Origin: Herbaspirillum huttiense
Lineage (GTDB): Bacteria > Pseudomonadota > Gammaproteobacteria > Burkholderiales > Burkholderiaceae_D
NCBI RefSeq assembly: GCF_004367745.1
Contig: NZ_CP037993.1
Coordinates: forward strand, 3,038,001 to 3,102,000
Length of the DNA stretch: 64,000 bases
Reading direction: 5' to 3'
The notes under the pieces are model-generated. The model worked only from the letters and a program-made list of their open reading frames with translations. It did no database searches and was not told the DNA's origin. The position numbers and the translations under genes are program-made. The stretch's first letter is position 1. Each line of letters opens with the position of its first letter. Below are positions 9,245-18,263 of the stretch, piece by piece.

Positions 9245-10510
9245 TCAGCCGCCCGAGACCTTGGGTTGGTCGTGATAGATCAACAGCGGTTTGGCACCAT
9301 TGGTGATGGTGTTCTCGTCGACCACCACCTTGGCGACGTTCTGCTCGCTAGGAAGTTCATACATCACATCCAGCAAGGCGTGCTCCAGGATGGACCGCAG
9401 GCCGCGTGCGCCGGTCTTGCGCGCCAGGGCCTTCTTGGCGATGGCATGCATGGCGGCCGGACGGATTTCCAACTCGGCGCCTTCCATCTGCAACAGCTTG
9501 GCGTACTGCTTGATCAGCGCGTTCTTGGGCTCGATCAGGATCTGGATCAGGGCTTCTTCATCCAGCTCGTTCAAGGTCGCGATCACCGGCAGACGGCCCA
9601 CCAGTTCCGGGATCAGGCCGAACTTGACCAGGTCTTCCGGCTCGGCATTCAACAGAACTTCCGAATTGCTCTTCTGGGTCTGGCTCTTCACGCTGGCCGA
9701 GAAACCGATGCCGCTCTTTTCGGAACGGTCGGAAATGATCTTGGCCAGGCCATCGAAGGCGCCGCCGCAGATGAACATGATGTTGGTCGTGTCGATCTGC
9801 ACGAAGTCCTGGTTCGGATGCTTGCGGCCACCTTGCGGCGGCACCGATGCCATGGTGCCTTCGATCAGCTTCAGCAGGGCCTGCTGCACACCTTCGCCGG
9901 ACACGTCGCGGGTGATGGACGGGTTATCCGACTTGCGGGAAATCTTGTCGATCTCGTCGATGTAGACGATGCCCTTCTGGGCTTTCTCGACTTCGTAATT
10001 GCAGTTCTGCAGCAGCTTCTGGATGATGTTCTCGACGTCCTCGCCGACATAGCCGGCTTCGGTCAGCGTGGTCGCATCCGCGATCACGAACGGGACGTTG
10101 AGCATGCGTGCCAGAGTCTGTGCCAGCAAGGTCTTGCCGGAACCGGTCGGGCCCACCAGCAGGATGTTGCTCTTGGCCAGCTCGACGTCATCCTTTTTGC
10201 CGAGGTGCTTCAGGCGCTTGTAGTGGTTGTAGACCGCCACCGACAGGATGCGCTTGGCAGTAGCCTGTCCGATCACGTACTGATCCAGCAGGTCGGTGAT
10301 TTCCTGCGGGGTTGGCAGATCCGACTTGGTGCCGGTGACGCTTTCCACGCTGGCGGCTTCATCACGGATGATGTCGTTGCACAGGTCGATGCATTCGTCG
10401 CAGATGAAGACCGAAGGACCGGCGATGAGCTTCTTCACTTCATGCTGGCTTTTGCCGCAGAAGGAGCAATAAAGCAGTTTTTCGCCGCTGGAAGATTTTT
10501 TCTCGGACAT
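9245..10510 (-). CDS. clpX: ATP-dependent Clp protease ATP-binding subunit ClpX
   Basis: This 421-residue AAA+ unfoldase feeds substrates to ClpP. The N-terminal C4 zinc-binding domain ([11 protein letters not shown], then CDECIDLC) recognises adaptors and substrates. Walker A is GPTGSGKT and Walker B is VYIDEIDKI. The GIGF loop ([12 protein letters not shown]) that docks on ClpP is intact. The length is standard. In related genomes clpX follows clpP closely; here an IS element lies between them, so clpX expression may now rely on a promoter in 10,511-10,719 or on read-through. Confidence 0.98.
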   Translation of the reverse strand: MSEKKSSSGEKLLYCSFCGKSQHEVKKLIAGPSVFICDECIDLCNDIIRDEAASVESVTGTKSDLPTPQEITDLLDQYVIGQATAKRILSVAVYNHYKRLKHLGKKDDVELAKSNILLVGPTGSGKTLLAQTLARMLNVPFVIADATTLTEAGYVGEDVENIIQKLLQNCNYEVEKAQKGIVYIDEIDKISRKSDNPSITRDVSGEGVQQALLKLIEGTMASVPPQGGRKHPNQDFVQIDTTNIMFICGGAFDGLAKIISDRSEKSGIGFSASVKSQTQKSNSEVLLNAEPEDLVKFGLIPELVGRLPVIATLNELDEEALIQILIEPKNALIKQYAKLLQMEGAELEIRPAAMHAIAKKALARKTGARGLRSILEHALLDVMYELPSEQNVAKVVVDENTITNGAKPLLIYHDQPKVSGG

Positions 10511-10770
10511 AGAGCTACTAGAGTAAAAGTTACGACCCGATCATACCCGCGAAATCCGGATTCGTCACGGCTTGGTCATTTTTGCTGTCCCAAATTGCTT
10601 CACAGGACTGCCGTATGACCGTTATATGTCAGCCCAGGTGCCATTTATCAAGCAAATAGAACCCGAAAAGCCGCTCTGTGCCAATTTCGTCAAAATTTGG
10701 CCAAAAAAAATGCCCGAACTGAACTGCACCCCAAAAGTTGGACATAAATCCAACCTTTGGGGTGTTTTTC

Positions 10771-11298
10771 ATGGCGAAGTACGATGAGAAGTTCAAGCAG
10801 GAAGTGGTACAGAAATATCTAGCGGGAGGTAGTGCCAGAGGGCTTGCCAAGGAATATGGTCTGAAGCACAGCATAGTTCAGCGGTGGGTCCAGAGCTACC
10901 GACATCATGGCGTAGCGGGACTGATCAAGAAGCACGAGCACTATAGTGCCGAGTTCAAGCTATCGGTATTGACGCGAATGAAGCAGGATCAGTTATCACA
11001 GCGGGAAGTGGAGGCTATGTACGGACTTCGCGGCTGCGGGACGGTCAGTCGGTGGGAGCGCCTGTATCATGAGCACGGCCTGGCTGGATTGCAGCCGAAG
11101 CCGAAAGGACGCTCAATGATGATGAAGCCCAAGATTCCCGCAAAGCCCACAAGGAAAGACGACATGCGCCCACGCGAAGAATTGCTCGATGAAATCGAGT
11201 ATCTGCGTGCGGAGGTTGATTACCTAAAAAAGCGTCGGGCCTTGATTCAGACAGAGCAAGCGGCTGCGCAAAAGCAGCGCGACTCGTCCAGGAATTGA
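10771..11298 (+). CDS. IS3-family transposase OrfA
   Basis: This 175-residue DNA-binding subunit carries two helix-turn-helix units (about residues 15-50 and 65-100) that recognise the terminal repeats. A leucine-rich coiled coil near the end (EELLDEIEYLRAEVDYLKK) allows multimerisation. I chose the ATG at 10,771 (MAKYDEKFKQEVV) over the in-frame 10,738, which lies in the terminal repeat. It overlaps orfB, which is read in the -1 frame. Confidence 0.93.
   Translation: MAKYDEKFKQEVVQKYLAGGSARGLAKEYGLKHSIVQRWVQSYRHHGVAGLIKKHEHYSAEFKLSVLTRMKQDQLSQREVEAMYGLRGCGTVSRWERLYHEHGLAGLQPKPKGRSMMMKPKIPAKPTRKDDMRPREELLDEIEYLRAEVDYLKKRRALIQTEQAAAQKQRDSSRN
11226..11232 (+). promoter_or_regulatory. -1 ribosomal frameshift heptamer A AAA AAG
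   Basis: The canonical slippery heptamer lies at the end of the OrfA leucine zipper, in phase for slippage from the OrfA frame into the OrfB frame. Slippage gives a continuous OrfAB reading frame through residues RLVQELRPHHK into OrfB. IS3-family elements make their active transposase this way. Confidence 0.88.
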
Positions 11299-12122
11299 GG
11301 CCACACCACAAGTTGCCTGTTCTGCTGAAGGTGGCCGGATTGGCGCGCAGCACATTCTATTACCAGATCAAGGCGCAGGAAGCAGGCGACAAATACGCGG
11401 CCGTGAAATCGCGCATCCGCAAGATCTATGACCGGCACAAAGGCAGGTATGGCTACCGCCGCGTCACGGACACGCTCAAGCAGGCAGGCCAACTGATCAA
11501 TCACAAGACGGTGCAGCGCCTGATGAGCCAATTGGGCTTGAAGTCGCTGGTGAGGCCGAAGAAATACAGGTCGTATCGCGGCCCTGGGCACGCTCATGTG
11601 GAGAACTTGCTTCAGAGGAAATTCAAGGCAGAGCGGTTCGGAGAGAAGTGGGTAACGGATGTTACTGAATTCAAAGTCGGTGGAGAGAAGCTTTATCTGT
11701 CGCCTGTCATGGACTTGTACAACGGCGAGATCGTGTCGTATCAGACGAGTCGTTCACCCCAGTTCCAGATGGTCGACAGCATGCTCAAGAAGGCAATCTC
11801 GACCTTGAAGGGGACACGTCGCCCCATGCTGCACTCGGATCAGGGATGGCAATATCAGATGCACGCTTACCGGCGCACCTTGGCCGAAAACGGTATTAAG
11901 CAGAGTATGTCGCGTAGAGGGAATTGCCTGGATAATGCAGCCATGGAAAGCTTCTTCGGCACGCTCAAGTCGGAGTGTTTTTACCTGACTCGCTTCTCCA
12001 GCATCGAGCAGTTACAGATCGAGTTGCGCAAGTACATGCACTACTACAACCACCACCGCATCAAGAGCAAATTAAAAGGACTGAGCCCTGTGCAATACAG
12101 AACTCAGTCCTTTAGGCCTTAA
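11295..12122 (+). CDS. IS3-family transposase OrfB (DDE integrase domain)
   Basis: This is the catalytic part, normally made as the OrfAB fusion by -1 frameshifting at 11,226; the ATG at 11,295 is only the first in the frame. The RNase-H-like core shows the DDE triad in WVTDVTEF, LHSDQGWQYQ and NAAMESFFGTLK, and an N-terminal HTH_21-type segment (RYGYRRVTDTL). No stop or frameshift interrupts it. A hairpin at 12,075-12,113 (AAAGGACTGAG and its complement) lies inside the 3' end of the gene. Confidence 0.96.
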   Translation: MRPHHKLPVLLKVAGLARSTFYYQIKAQEAGDKYAAVKSRIRKIYDRHKGRYGYRRVTDTLKQAGQLINHKTVQRLMSQLGLKSLVRPKKYRSYRGPGHAHVENLLQRKFKAERFGEKWVTDVTEFKVGGEKLYLSPVMDLYNGEIVSYQTSRSPQFQMVDSMLKKAISTLKGTRRPMLHSDQGWQYQMHAYRRTLAENGIKQSMSRRGNCLDNAAMESFFGTLKSECFYLTRFSSIEQLQIELRKYMHYYNHHRIKSKLKGLSPVQYRTQSFRP

Positions 12123-12220
12123 CCGGCTGTTGACCGTCCAACTTTATGGGGTCAGTTCACGAACCGCATTACGTTCGGGCATTTTTCGCGTTGGATCGTC
12201 GCCAATGCGATGACGCAAAG

Positions 12221-12847
12221 TCAAGCGCGCTGGGTCAGCACCTGGTCGATCAGGCCGTATTCCGCGGCGGCCTCGGCCGACATGAAATTGTCGCGATCGG
12301 TATCCTTGCTGATCTGCTCGACGCTACGGCCGGTCTTCTCAGCGAGGATGGTGTTCAGACGTTCACGCAGGTACAGGATTTCACGTGCCTGGATCTCGAT
12401 ATCCGATGCCTGGCCCTGGGCGCCGCCCAGAGGCTGGTGAATCATGATGCGCGAGTTCGGCAGCGAGAAACGCTTGCCCTTGGCGCCAGCAGCCAGCAGG
12501 AAAGCGCCCATGGAGGCAGCCAGACCCGTGCACAGCGTCGACACTTGCGGCTTGATGAACTGCATCGTGTCGAAGATCGCCATGCCGGCCGATACCGAAC
12601 CGCCAGGCGAATTGATGTACAGGGAAATGTCCTTGTCCGGGTTTTCGCTTTCCAGGAACAGCAGCTGGGCCACGATCAGGTTGGCCATCGCATCATTGAC
12701 CGGTCCGACCAGGAAAATGATGCGTTCCTTCAGCAGGCGCGAATAGATGTCGTAAGCGCGTTCGCCACGGCCACTCTGTTCGATCACCATCGGCACCATG
12801 CCGAGCATTTGGGTATCCAGTGCAGATTGCTTCATCAGACCTGTCAT
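12221..12847 (-). CDS. clpP: ATP-dependent Clp protease proteolytic subunit ClpP
   Basis: This 208-residue serine peptidase assembles into the tetradecameric barrel that works with ClpX. The catalytic serine is in GLAASMGAF and the histidine in [10 protein letters not shown]; the aspartate lies in the expected C-terminal region (SKDTDRDNF). The oligomer-forming YINSPGGSV segment is intact and the length is typical. It follows tig by 51 bases on the same strand. The start is 12,847, with a possible internal start at 12,835 (MKQSALD). Its 3' flank was interrupted by the IS element. Confidence 0.98.
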   Translation of the reverse strand: MTGLMKQSALDTQMLGMVPMVIEQSGRGERAYDIYSRLLKERIIFLVGPVNDAMANLIVAQLLFLESENPDKDISLYINSPGGSVSAGMAIFDTMQFIKPQVSTLCTGLAASMGAFLLAAGAKGKRFSLPNSRIMIHQPLGGAQGQASDIEIQAREILYLRERLNTILAEKTGRSVEQISKDTDRDNFMSAEAAAEYGLIDQVLTQRA

Positions 12848-12898
12848 GTATGCATCCTTAAGCGTAAGAGTTTTCTGATACTACTAGAGAAAACCGGA

Positions 12899-14248
12899 TT
12901 ACGCTTGCGCCTGATTACCCATCAGTTCGTCGAACGAAACCGGCTTTTCCGAGACCTTGGCCTTGCCGAGAACGTAGTTGACGACGTTTTCTTCCAAAAC
13001 AAGAGCTTCGACTTCGGCCAGACGGCGACGGTCGGAGAAGTAGTACTTCAGCACTTGTTGCGGATCTTCGTAGCTCTGGGCGAAGTCTTCGATCTGGGCC
13101 TTGACCTGCTCTTCGGTGGCTTCCAGCTTGTTCTGCTTGACCACTTCAGCCAGGATCAGGCCCAGGCGCACGCGGCGCTCGGCCTGGGCGGTGAACAGTT
13201 CCTTGGGCAGTTGCATGACCTTCGGGTCCATGCCGCGCTGGGCCATGTCCTGACGGGCCATTTCGGACAGGCGCTCGACGTCCTGGTCGATCAGGGCCTT
13301 GGGCACTTCCAGTTCCGACGCCTTGATCAGGGCGTTCATGACGCTGTCCTTGGTCTTGGCCTTGGTGCGGGCGGTGACTTCACGCTCCAGGTTCTTCTTG
13401 ATGTCTTCGCGCATCTTGGTCAGATCGCCGTCTTCGATGCCCAGGGATTGAGCGAAGACTGCATCGACTTCAGGCATGTGGGCCCATTCGATCTTCTTGA
13501 CGGTGATGGTGAATTCAGCGGTCTTGCCGGCCACGTCCTTGCCGTGATAGTCCTCGGGGAAAGCCAGCGGGAAGGACTTCGACTCGCCGACCTTCAGGCC
13601 GATGGTGGCTGCTTCGAATTCCGGCAGCATGCGGCCTTCGCCCAGCACGAACGGGAAGGCATCGGCCTTGCCGCCCTGGAATTCGACGCCGTCGATCTTG
13701 CCAACGAAGTCCACGGTCACGCGGTCGCCGTTCTGGGCCGACTGGTCGGCACCGCCGTCGCCGTGCGCGCCTTGCTCGCCCTTGACGTGGTAGTGCACGC
13801 GCTGCTTGCGCAGGATGTCGATGGTCTTGTCGATTTCGGCGTCGGAGACGGCCGCGGTGGTCTTCTCGACTTCAGCGCCGGACAGGTCGCCCAGGGTGAC
13901 TTCCGGATAGACTTCGAAGGTGGCGTCGAAGGCCAGCTTGCCTTCGCCGGCTTCTTCGCTGGTCTTGGGTTCGATGCGGGGGAAACCTGCCACGCGCAGG
14001 TTGTTTTCGACAGCAGCGTCGTTGAATGCGCGGCCGACCTTGTCGTTCAGGACTTCGGTTTCGACCTGGTAGCCGAACTGGGCGGCAACCATCTTCATCG
14101 GCACTTTACCCGGACGGAAACCCGGTGCCTTGGCGGTACGGGCGCGCACCTTCAGGCGCTTTTCCACTTCAGCCTGAACATCGGCCAGCGGGAAAGACAG
14201 GGTCATACGACGTTCGAGTTTGCTCAGGGTTTCGACTGCAGTTGCCAT
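12899..14248 (-). CDS. tig: Trigger factor
   Basis: This 449-residue ribosome-associated chaperone binds nascent chains at the tunnel exit. It shows the N-terminal ribosome-binding domain with the signature in GFRPGKVPM, an FKBP-type peptidyl-prolyl isomerase domain (about residues 165-250, with [13 protein letters not shown]) and a helical C-terminal chaperone arm. The length is standard. A short insertion, [15 protein letters not shown], precedes the PPIase domain. It is first in the tig-clpP(-clpX) order; the 283 bases upstream presumably contain the promoter. Confidence 0.98.
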   Translation of the reverse strand: MATAVETLSKLERRMTLSFPLADVQAEVEKRLKVRARTAKAPGFRPGKVPMKMVAAQFGYQVETEVLNDKVGRAFNDAAVENNLRVAGFPRIEPKTSEEAGEGKLAFDATFEVYPEVTLGDLSGAEVEKTTAAVSDAEIDKTIDILRKQRVHYHVKGEQGAHGDGGADQSAQNGDRVTVDFVGKIDGVEFQGGKADAFPFVLGEGRMLPEFEAATIGLKVGESKSFPLAFPEDYHGKDVAGKTAEFTITVKKIEWAHMPEVDAVFAQSLGIEDGDLTKMREDIKKNLEREVTARTKAKTKDSVMNALIKASELEVPKALIDQDVERLSEMARQDMAQRGMDPKVMQLPKELFTAQAERRVRLGLILAEVVKQNKLEATEEQVKAQIEDFAQSYEDPQQVLKYYFSDRRRLAEVEALVLEENVVNYVLGKAKVSEKPVSFDELMGNQAQA

Positions 14249-14531
14249 TTAAATCGTCCAAATGTTAAGAATTCCGTAAGCCGGAGCATGCTGTCTTTCA
14301 TCCCGATCATCAGACTGCAGACGAAAAGCGCCCTGCCCGGCCGCGCTAAAGCTCGCTATTTTATACGCAAAAAGCGCCGATAGTCCAAAAATGGGCTTGC
14401 CACGCTGCAAACAGCCGCAAATCCCCTCCAAAGCCCGCCGGGCCAGCCCCGGCGCGGCCCGCCAACGCATCACCGCCGCCGACGGATTGCCTGTCAGCAA
14501 AGTCCACCGTAAAGAATTTAGAGAATTTCCC

Positions 14532-15029
14532 TCATTTCACCGGAATCGGCGCGGAAGGTGCAACCGGCACGGCGGTGACGGCATTCATCGGGCTGCCATC
14601 GATGAGCTTGTCCGAATAGGTCAGGTAGACCAGCGTATTGCGCTTGGTATCGACCACCCGCACCACGTGCAGGCGTTTGAAGAGAATGGACATGCGCTCG
14701 CTGAAGACGTCTTCCTGGACCGGCAGCTTGTCCTGGAATTGCAGGGTCGGCGCCACCTGGCGGCAGGCGATGGAGGCTTCCGACTTGTCCTCGGCCAGGC
14801 CGACCGTGCCCTTGACGCCACCGGTGCGGGCACGCGAGACGTAACAGGTCACGCCCTGCACCTTAGGGTCATCATAGGCTTCGATGACCACGCGGTCGTT
14901 CTTGCCCAGCCAGCGGAAGGCGGTGCTGACATCGGCCAGTTCTTCGGCCGAGGCCACATGGGGAATGGTGGCGGCAAGGGCGAACACGGAGAAGATCGCC
15001 CCGGCCAGGACGCGTGCTTGATGTTTCAT
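14532..15029 (-). CDS. CreA family protein
   Basis: This 165-residue protein has a signal peptide of about 28 residues ending in VASA, then a CreA-family (PF05981) domain with the characteristic DPKVQGVTCYVSRA and SIACRQV segments and two cysteines that could form a disulphide. It is predicted periplasmic. The biochemical function of CreA is not established. A Pro/Ala/Val-rich tail ends the protein. It is a single gene on the minus strand. Confidence 0.88.
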   Translation of the reverse strand: MKHQARVLAGAIFSVFALAATIPHVASAEELADVSTAFRWLGKNDRVVIEAYDDPKVQGVTCYVSRARTGGVKGTVGLAEDKSEASIACRQVAPTLQFQDKLPVQEDVFSERMSILFKRLHVVRVVDTKRNTLVYLTYSDKLIDGSPMNAVTAVPVAPSAPIPVK

Positions 15030-15166
15030 GAGGATGCCCGAATAAGGTGAATTGAATTTATGAAGGAGTGAAGTAGACCGTCATGCGCGCGCATTGTTCA
15101 GCTTGCATCGGCCAGCGACGCGGTTTTGCATCGAATCGCAGCAGCCACCCGGAGCTACGGGCAGGA

Positions 15167-15361
15167 TCAGTCCTCAATCTTTTCGAAACGCGGCACCTGC
15201 TTGCCATCGACCTCGACCGTTTCGAAAAAGACATCGCGCGGACGCAGCCAAAGGCGGCCATCGGCGGCGCGGTAGATGATCATGGGCGCGAGGTCGGCTT
15301 CGAGGATGGCCTCGTCGATATAGTCATAGATGCCGCCCTTGTAGTGACGATAGCGTGTCAT
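15167..15361 (-). CDS. DUF1653 domain protein
   Basis: This 64-residue protein matches the whole DUF1653 family: RYRHYKGGIYDYI at the start, then MIIYRAADGRLWLRPRDVFFE and VDGKQVPRFEKI. The function is unknown. I chose the ATG at 15,361, preceded by AGGA; the frame continues upstream to 15,499 but without family similarity. Confidence 0.88.
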   Translation of the reverse strand: MTRYRHYKGGIYDYIDEAILEADLAPMIIYRAADGRLWLRPRDVFFETVEVDGKQVPRFEKIED

Positions 15362-15567
15362 GGCGATCCTGCTGGCTGGAAGAAGAAGCGGCATGGTACT
15401 ACCGATCAGCGGCGGCACAAAAATGTCCGCACAGAAAAACGCCCACAGTGACAAGACCTTGCAGTACAATGGCGCGCTTTGACAAACTGCTACCTGCATC
15501 GGTAGCGGCAGGTCTGCGGCGAAAGCGCTGCCAGACTGCTATCGCACCGGTGCCCGACCCCCCTTCA

Positions 15568-15654
15568 GCGAGGATGGCGAAATTGGTAGACGCACCAGGT
15601 TTAGGTCCTGACGCCAGCAATGGTGTGGGGGTTCGAGTCCCCCTCCTCGCACCA
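15568..15654 (+). tRNA. tRNA-Leu (anticodon TAG)
   Basis: The 87-nt class II tRNA has a long variable arm and an encoded CCA. The acceptor stem is GCGAGGA with TCCTCGC, and the anticodon loop TTTAGGT gives TAG. Its 3' end is the left boundary of the AT-rich island that follows. Confidence 0.97.
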
Positions 15655-15659
15655 GATAA
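15632..15659 (+). repeat. attL-like site in tRNA-Leu 3' end
   Basis: The T-arm and acceptor end of tRNA-Leu (28 bases starting TTCGAG and running five bases past CCA) recur at 19,219-19,246 with three mismatches. This pattern fits a tRNA-targeting integrative element. Confidence 0.72.
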
Positions 15660-16090
15660 CCTTATCTGAAAACGTAATAAGCAAACCGGAATCTCAGGAT
15701 CATGGCACAGCCACTCCAAACGCAGTGGTGGGCCGCGCTATCCTGCGATTAGCGAGCGCTACATTCCAGACTAGAAATTTCAATGGTGCTGAGTTTCCAG
15801 ATCACCAAAATACAACAACCATGCTTTCACTGATTCTCCTATTCCCGTTAACTCATCTCCTACATCCTCAGCGCTAATAAGGATACAGATATACACCTTC
15901 TATCTTCTCTCTAGAAGGACAGCACAGAAATATCAAAATCAACTTGATAAAAGTTGATAGCTAATTACATAATTAAAACAAAAAAACTCAACTAACTCGC
16001 ACAGCGACGTTCGCACTACTAAGTCTTGATGCGCTGAACTTAGGTATTGCCCGCCGCTTAAAGACAATAAATCAAGAAAAAAGGGGGGCC
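15660..16090. other. AT-rich non-coding leader of the island
   Basis: These 431 AT-rich bases lie between tRNA-Leu and the dCTP-deaminase gene. I see no supported gene. The promoter of the defence gene should be here. A strong ribosome-binding sequence (AAAAAAGGGGGGCC) immediately precedes its ATG. Confidence 0.55.
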
Positions 16091-17761
16091 ATGCAAAATT
16101 ACTTACATTCGGCAATCGATACTATTTATCGAAAAGATGATGAACTAATTATCATTGGGCTGACCGGTCGCACTGGAAGTGGCTGCTCAACGGTTGCAGA
16201 GATATTATGTTCAGAAAAGGATGCCATCAGACATTCGCTAAATAATAGCAATACTCCTGCTAACAACGACGAGAGAAAGCAAAAGATCGTCAAACGACAT
16301 TTTGATCTCACATGGCAAAAATTTGAGCTCATCCAAGTCCGCTCTGTAATTACTCTTCTTCTGATCGAAGAGGAAATTACCGTTGTGATGGACAAACTAC
16401 AAAGACTGTTGGAAGGCGAGTCGCAAGCAAAAATAGATAGAGTAAAAAGCTTGTTAGAAAGAATTTCTGGTACCCGCGAAAACGTATTTAGCACTGAAGA
16501 CCCAATTCTCTGGACGGAATTTTATACAAGACTTTTACCGCACTTCTGCGCTGAACTTCGCATAGCACTGGGCGAAAGTGCGTTTATCAAGCTCTACCAA
16601 GAAATAGGGACGAACATACGATTATCTGGCTCTGCAATAGAAGCGAATTTCGTCGAGGGAAAATTCTTTACGCTAGCAGAAAAAATTAACTCAATTATTA
16701 AAACAATTATCTCATGCAACAAAACTCTTAATAAAAGCACGTTAATAGTCATCGATGCCATCAGGAGTAATCTTGAAGCGATGTTCTTCCAAGATCGATA
16801 TGCTGCGTTTTATTTAGCAGCAGTCTCTTGTCCGGATAATCAACGAAAACAACGCCTCTACTCGCTCAAATTTTCTGATGATGATGTCGATATCATTGAC
16901 AAAGCAGAATATATAACAAGAGATCTTAGCGATACCAAAACGTATTCCGTACAAGACATTCAAGCTTGTATTCAACGCGCAGATCTGTACATCAGCAATC
17001 CGGACCAAGAAAACGAAGTATCAAAATACTCTAACTTGGCCAACCAACTGATCAGATTCGTTTCATTGATGAAACGCCCAGGCATTGTCACACCTACTGC
17101 TACTGAGCGATGCATGCAGCTCGCCTATACAGCAAAGTTAAATTCGGGCTGTATTTCCCGCCAAGTTGGAGCCGCCATAACAGACAAAAATTACTCCATT
17201 CAGGCAATTGGCTGGAATGACACGCCTTTTGGGCAAGTGCCATGCGTGCTAAGAAGCAGGGAGGATTTGATCTCGGGACAAGATCAGAGCGCCTATAGTG
17301 AATATGAAAAAAGTGATAAAAAGTATCTCCTTCAATTCGAGGAGAATACAAAAAAATATATTCCAATAAAGCAGTCAGGCCGAAATATTTCCTATTGTTT
17401 TAAAACCGAATATAACAATTACACGCAAATTAAAAATCAAGTCCACACTCGTTCTTTACACGCCGAAGAGAACGCCTTTCTGCAAATATCGAAATATGGT
17501 GGACGAGGTATTGAAGGTGGCATTCTTTTCACTACTGCCAGCCCATGTGAACTGTGCGCTAAGAAGGCATATCAACTCGGAATTAAAACCATTCATTACA
17601 TTGATCCGTATCCAGGAATCGCTATAAGCCACGTGATCTTGGGGGGAACGAAGAATCCGGAACTTGTACTTTTTTCAGGCGCTATAGGTCGAGCATTCCA
17701 TCGGTTATACAATCCAATCCTCCCTTACAAAGACGAGTTGAAGGCATTACTAGTGCGGTGA
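16091..17761 (+). CDS. Anti-phage dCTP deaminase (kinase-deaminase fusion)
   Basis: This 556-residue protein joins an N-terminal P-loop, nucleotide-kinase-like domain (GLTGRTGSGCST, residues 23-34) to a C-terminal deoxycytidylate-deaminase fold. The zinc site is visible as HAEEN (H457, catalytic E459) and PCELC (C486, C489); GCISRQVGAAI lies upstream. This architecture is that of the defensive dCTP deaminases, which convert dCTP to dUTP-type products on phage infection and starve the phage of nucleotides. The P-loop has Cys32 where a canonical Walker A has Lys. Codon use is much more AT-rich than the surrounding genes, indicating transfer. It has a strong GGGGGG ribosome-binding site and is transcribed alone. 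A dCMP deaminase is the alternative, but the fused kinase domain argues against it. Confidence 0.85.
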   Translation: MQNYLHSAIDTIYRKDDELIIIGLTGRTGSGCSTVAEILCSEKDAIRHSLNNSNTPANNDERKQKIVKRHFDLTWQKFELIQVRSVITLLLIEEEITVVMDKLQRLLEGESQAKIDRVKSLLERISGTRENVFSTEDPILWTEFYTRLLPHFCAELRIALGESAFIKLYQEIGTNIRLSGSAIEANFVEGKFFTLAEKINSIIKTIISCNKTLNKSTLIVIDAIRSNLEAMFFQDRYAAFYLAAVSCPDNQRKQRLYSLKFSDDDVDIIDKAEYITRDLSDTKTYSVQDIQACIQRADLYISNPDQENEVSKYSNLANQLIRFVSLMKRPGIVTPTATERCMQLAYTAKLNSGCISRQVGAAITDKNYSIQAIGWNDTPFGQVPCVLRSREDLISGQDQSAYSEYEKSDKKYLLQFEENTKKYIPIKQSGRNISYCFKTEYNNYTQIKNQVHTRSLHAEENAFLQISKYGGRGIEGGILFTTASPCELCAKKAYQLGIKTIHYIDPYPGIAISHVILGGTKNPELVLFSGAIGRAFHRLYNPILPYKDELKALLVR

Positions 17762-18080
17762 GCTAACCGGCCGCCGTGCGACTGCAAGGCGGCCCATTGG
17801 GAGCCGACAGATTAGCGATGGAAACCGGACAGAACATAGTATGTGTAATACTGATCAAAAAACTATTCACCTTAAGCAGCTAGAGCAAATCCCTCAGCAG
17901 GTGTCCACATCGCCAATACCTAACGCGGCCGGCGGTAGGCGTACAACCAGAGAGATATCTCTTTGACCTTCACCACGAGTCCGGCAGGCACAACGCATGG
18001 TTAAGATGAACTGGTCAATCAGCGCCGCTTCGCCCCGCCGATAAAGTCCATCACGTTGCGGCGGAGGCATGTATAGGCAA
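17762..18080. other. Non-coding stretch within the island
   Basis: About 320 bases follow the dCTP-deaminase gene and precede the convergent minus-strand genes. I see no gene and no clear terminator hairpin. Confidence 0.5.
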
Positions 18081-18263
18081 CTAATGGACCTTATATAACC
18101 TGATCTGGAAGATCTGACTGACTATTATTAGGAAGACCACGGCCCAATAACGCGTTGCATACCAAACAGACCATACCGCTGCTCCTACCGCAGTTGCATG
18201 CCCTCCTAAACCAAGTGCCGGGTCGAAAGCGGTAGCCAAGTTTAACCAAATAGTTCTAGCCAC
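18081..18263 (-). CDS. Possible small membrane protein overlapping upstream gene
   Basis: This 60-residue ORF starts at a GTG and overlaps the last 22 bases of the gene at 18,242-19,093 in another frame. It has two hydrophobic segments (about residues 17-37 and 39-54, the latter YWAVVFLIIVSQIFQI) and a basic tail, fitting a small two-helix membrane protein. No good ribosome-binding site is visible, but termination-coupled translation is possible. I recognise no family, and it could be a chance ORF. Confidence 0.35.
   Translation of the reverse strand: MARTIWLNLATAFDPALGLGGHATAVGAAVWSVWYATRYWAVVFLIIVSQIFQIRLYKVH

Larger units (their letters stand above)
10720..12159 (+). mobile_element. IS3-family insertion sequence (IS150-like), intact
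   Basis: The element is 1,440 bp and begins TG, ends CA. Its imperfect terminal inverted repeats of about 24 bp (TGAACTGCACCCC and TGAACTGACCCC starts, each reaching AAAGTTGGAC) lie at 10,720-10,743 and 12,136-12,159. It is flanked by a 5-bp target duplication, CGAAC, at 10,715-10,719 and 12,160-12,164. It carries orfA and orfB with a -1 frameshift signal. Both reading frames look undamaged, so the element may be recently active. It is oriented against the clp genes. Confidence 0.95.
10703..12186 (-). terminator. Ancestral clpP-clpX terminator split by IS insertion
   Basis: Removing the element and one copy of its 5-bp target duplication joins AAAATGCCCGAAC (10,707-10,719) to GTTCGGGCATTTT (12,173-12,185) through an 8-nt loop. 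That makes a perfect 13-bp stem followed by eight T in the minus direction (A run at 10,703-10,710). The arms are now about 1.45 kb apart, so the hairpin can no longer fold as a local terminator. Confidence 0.85.

Noticed and set aside
12146-14383. 745-codon plus-strand frame opposite clpP and tig
   Set aside because: It spans two well-supported minus-strand genes and has no recognisable domain.
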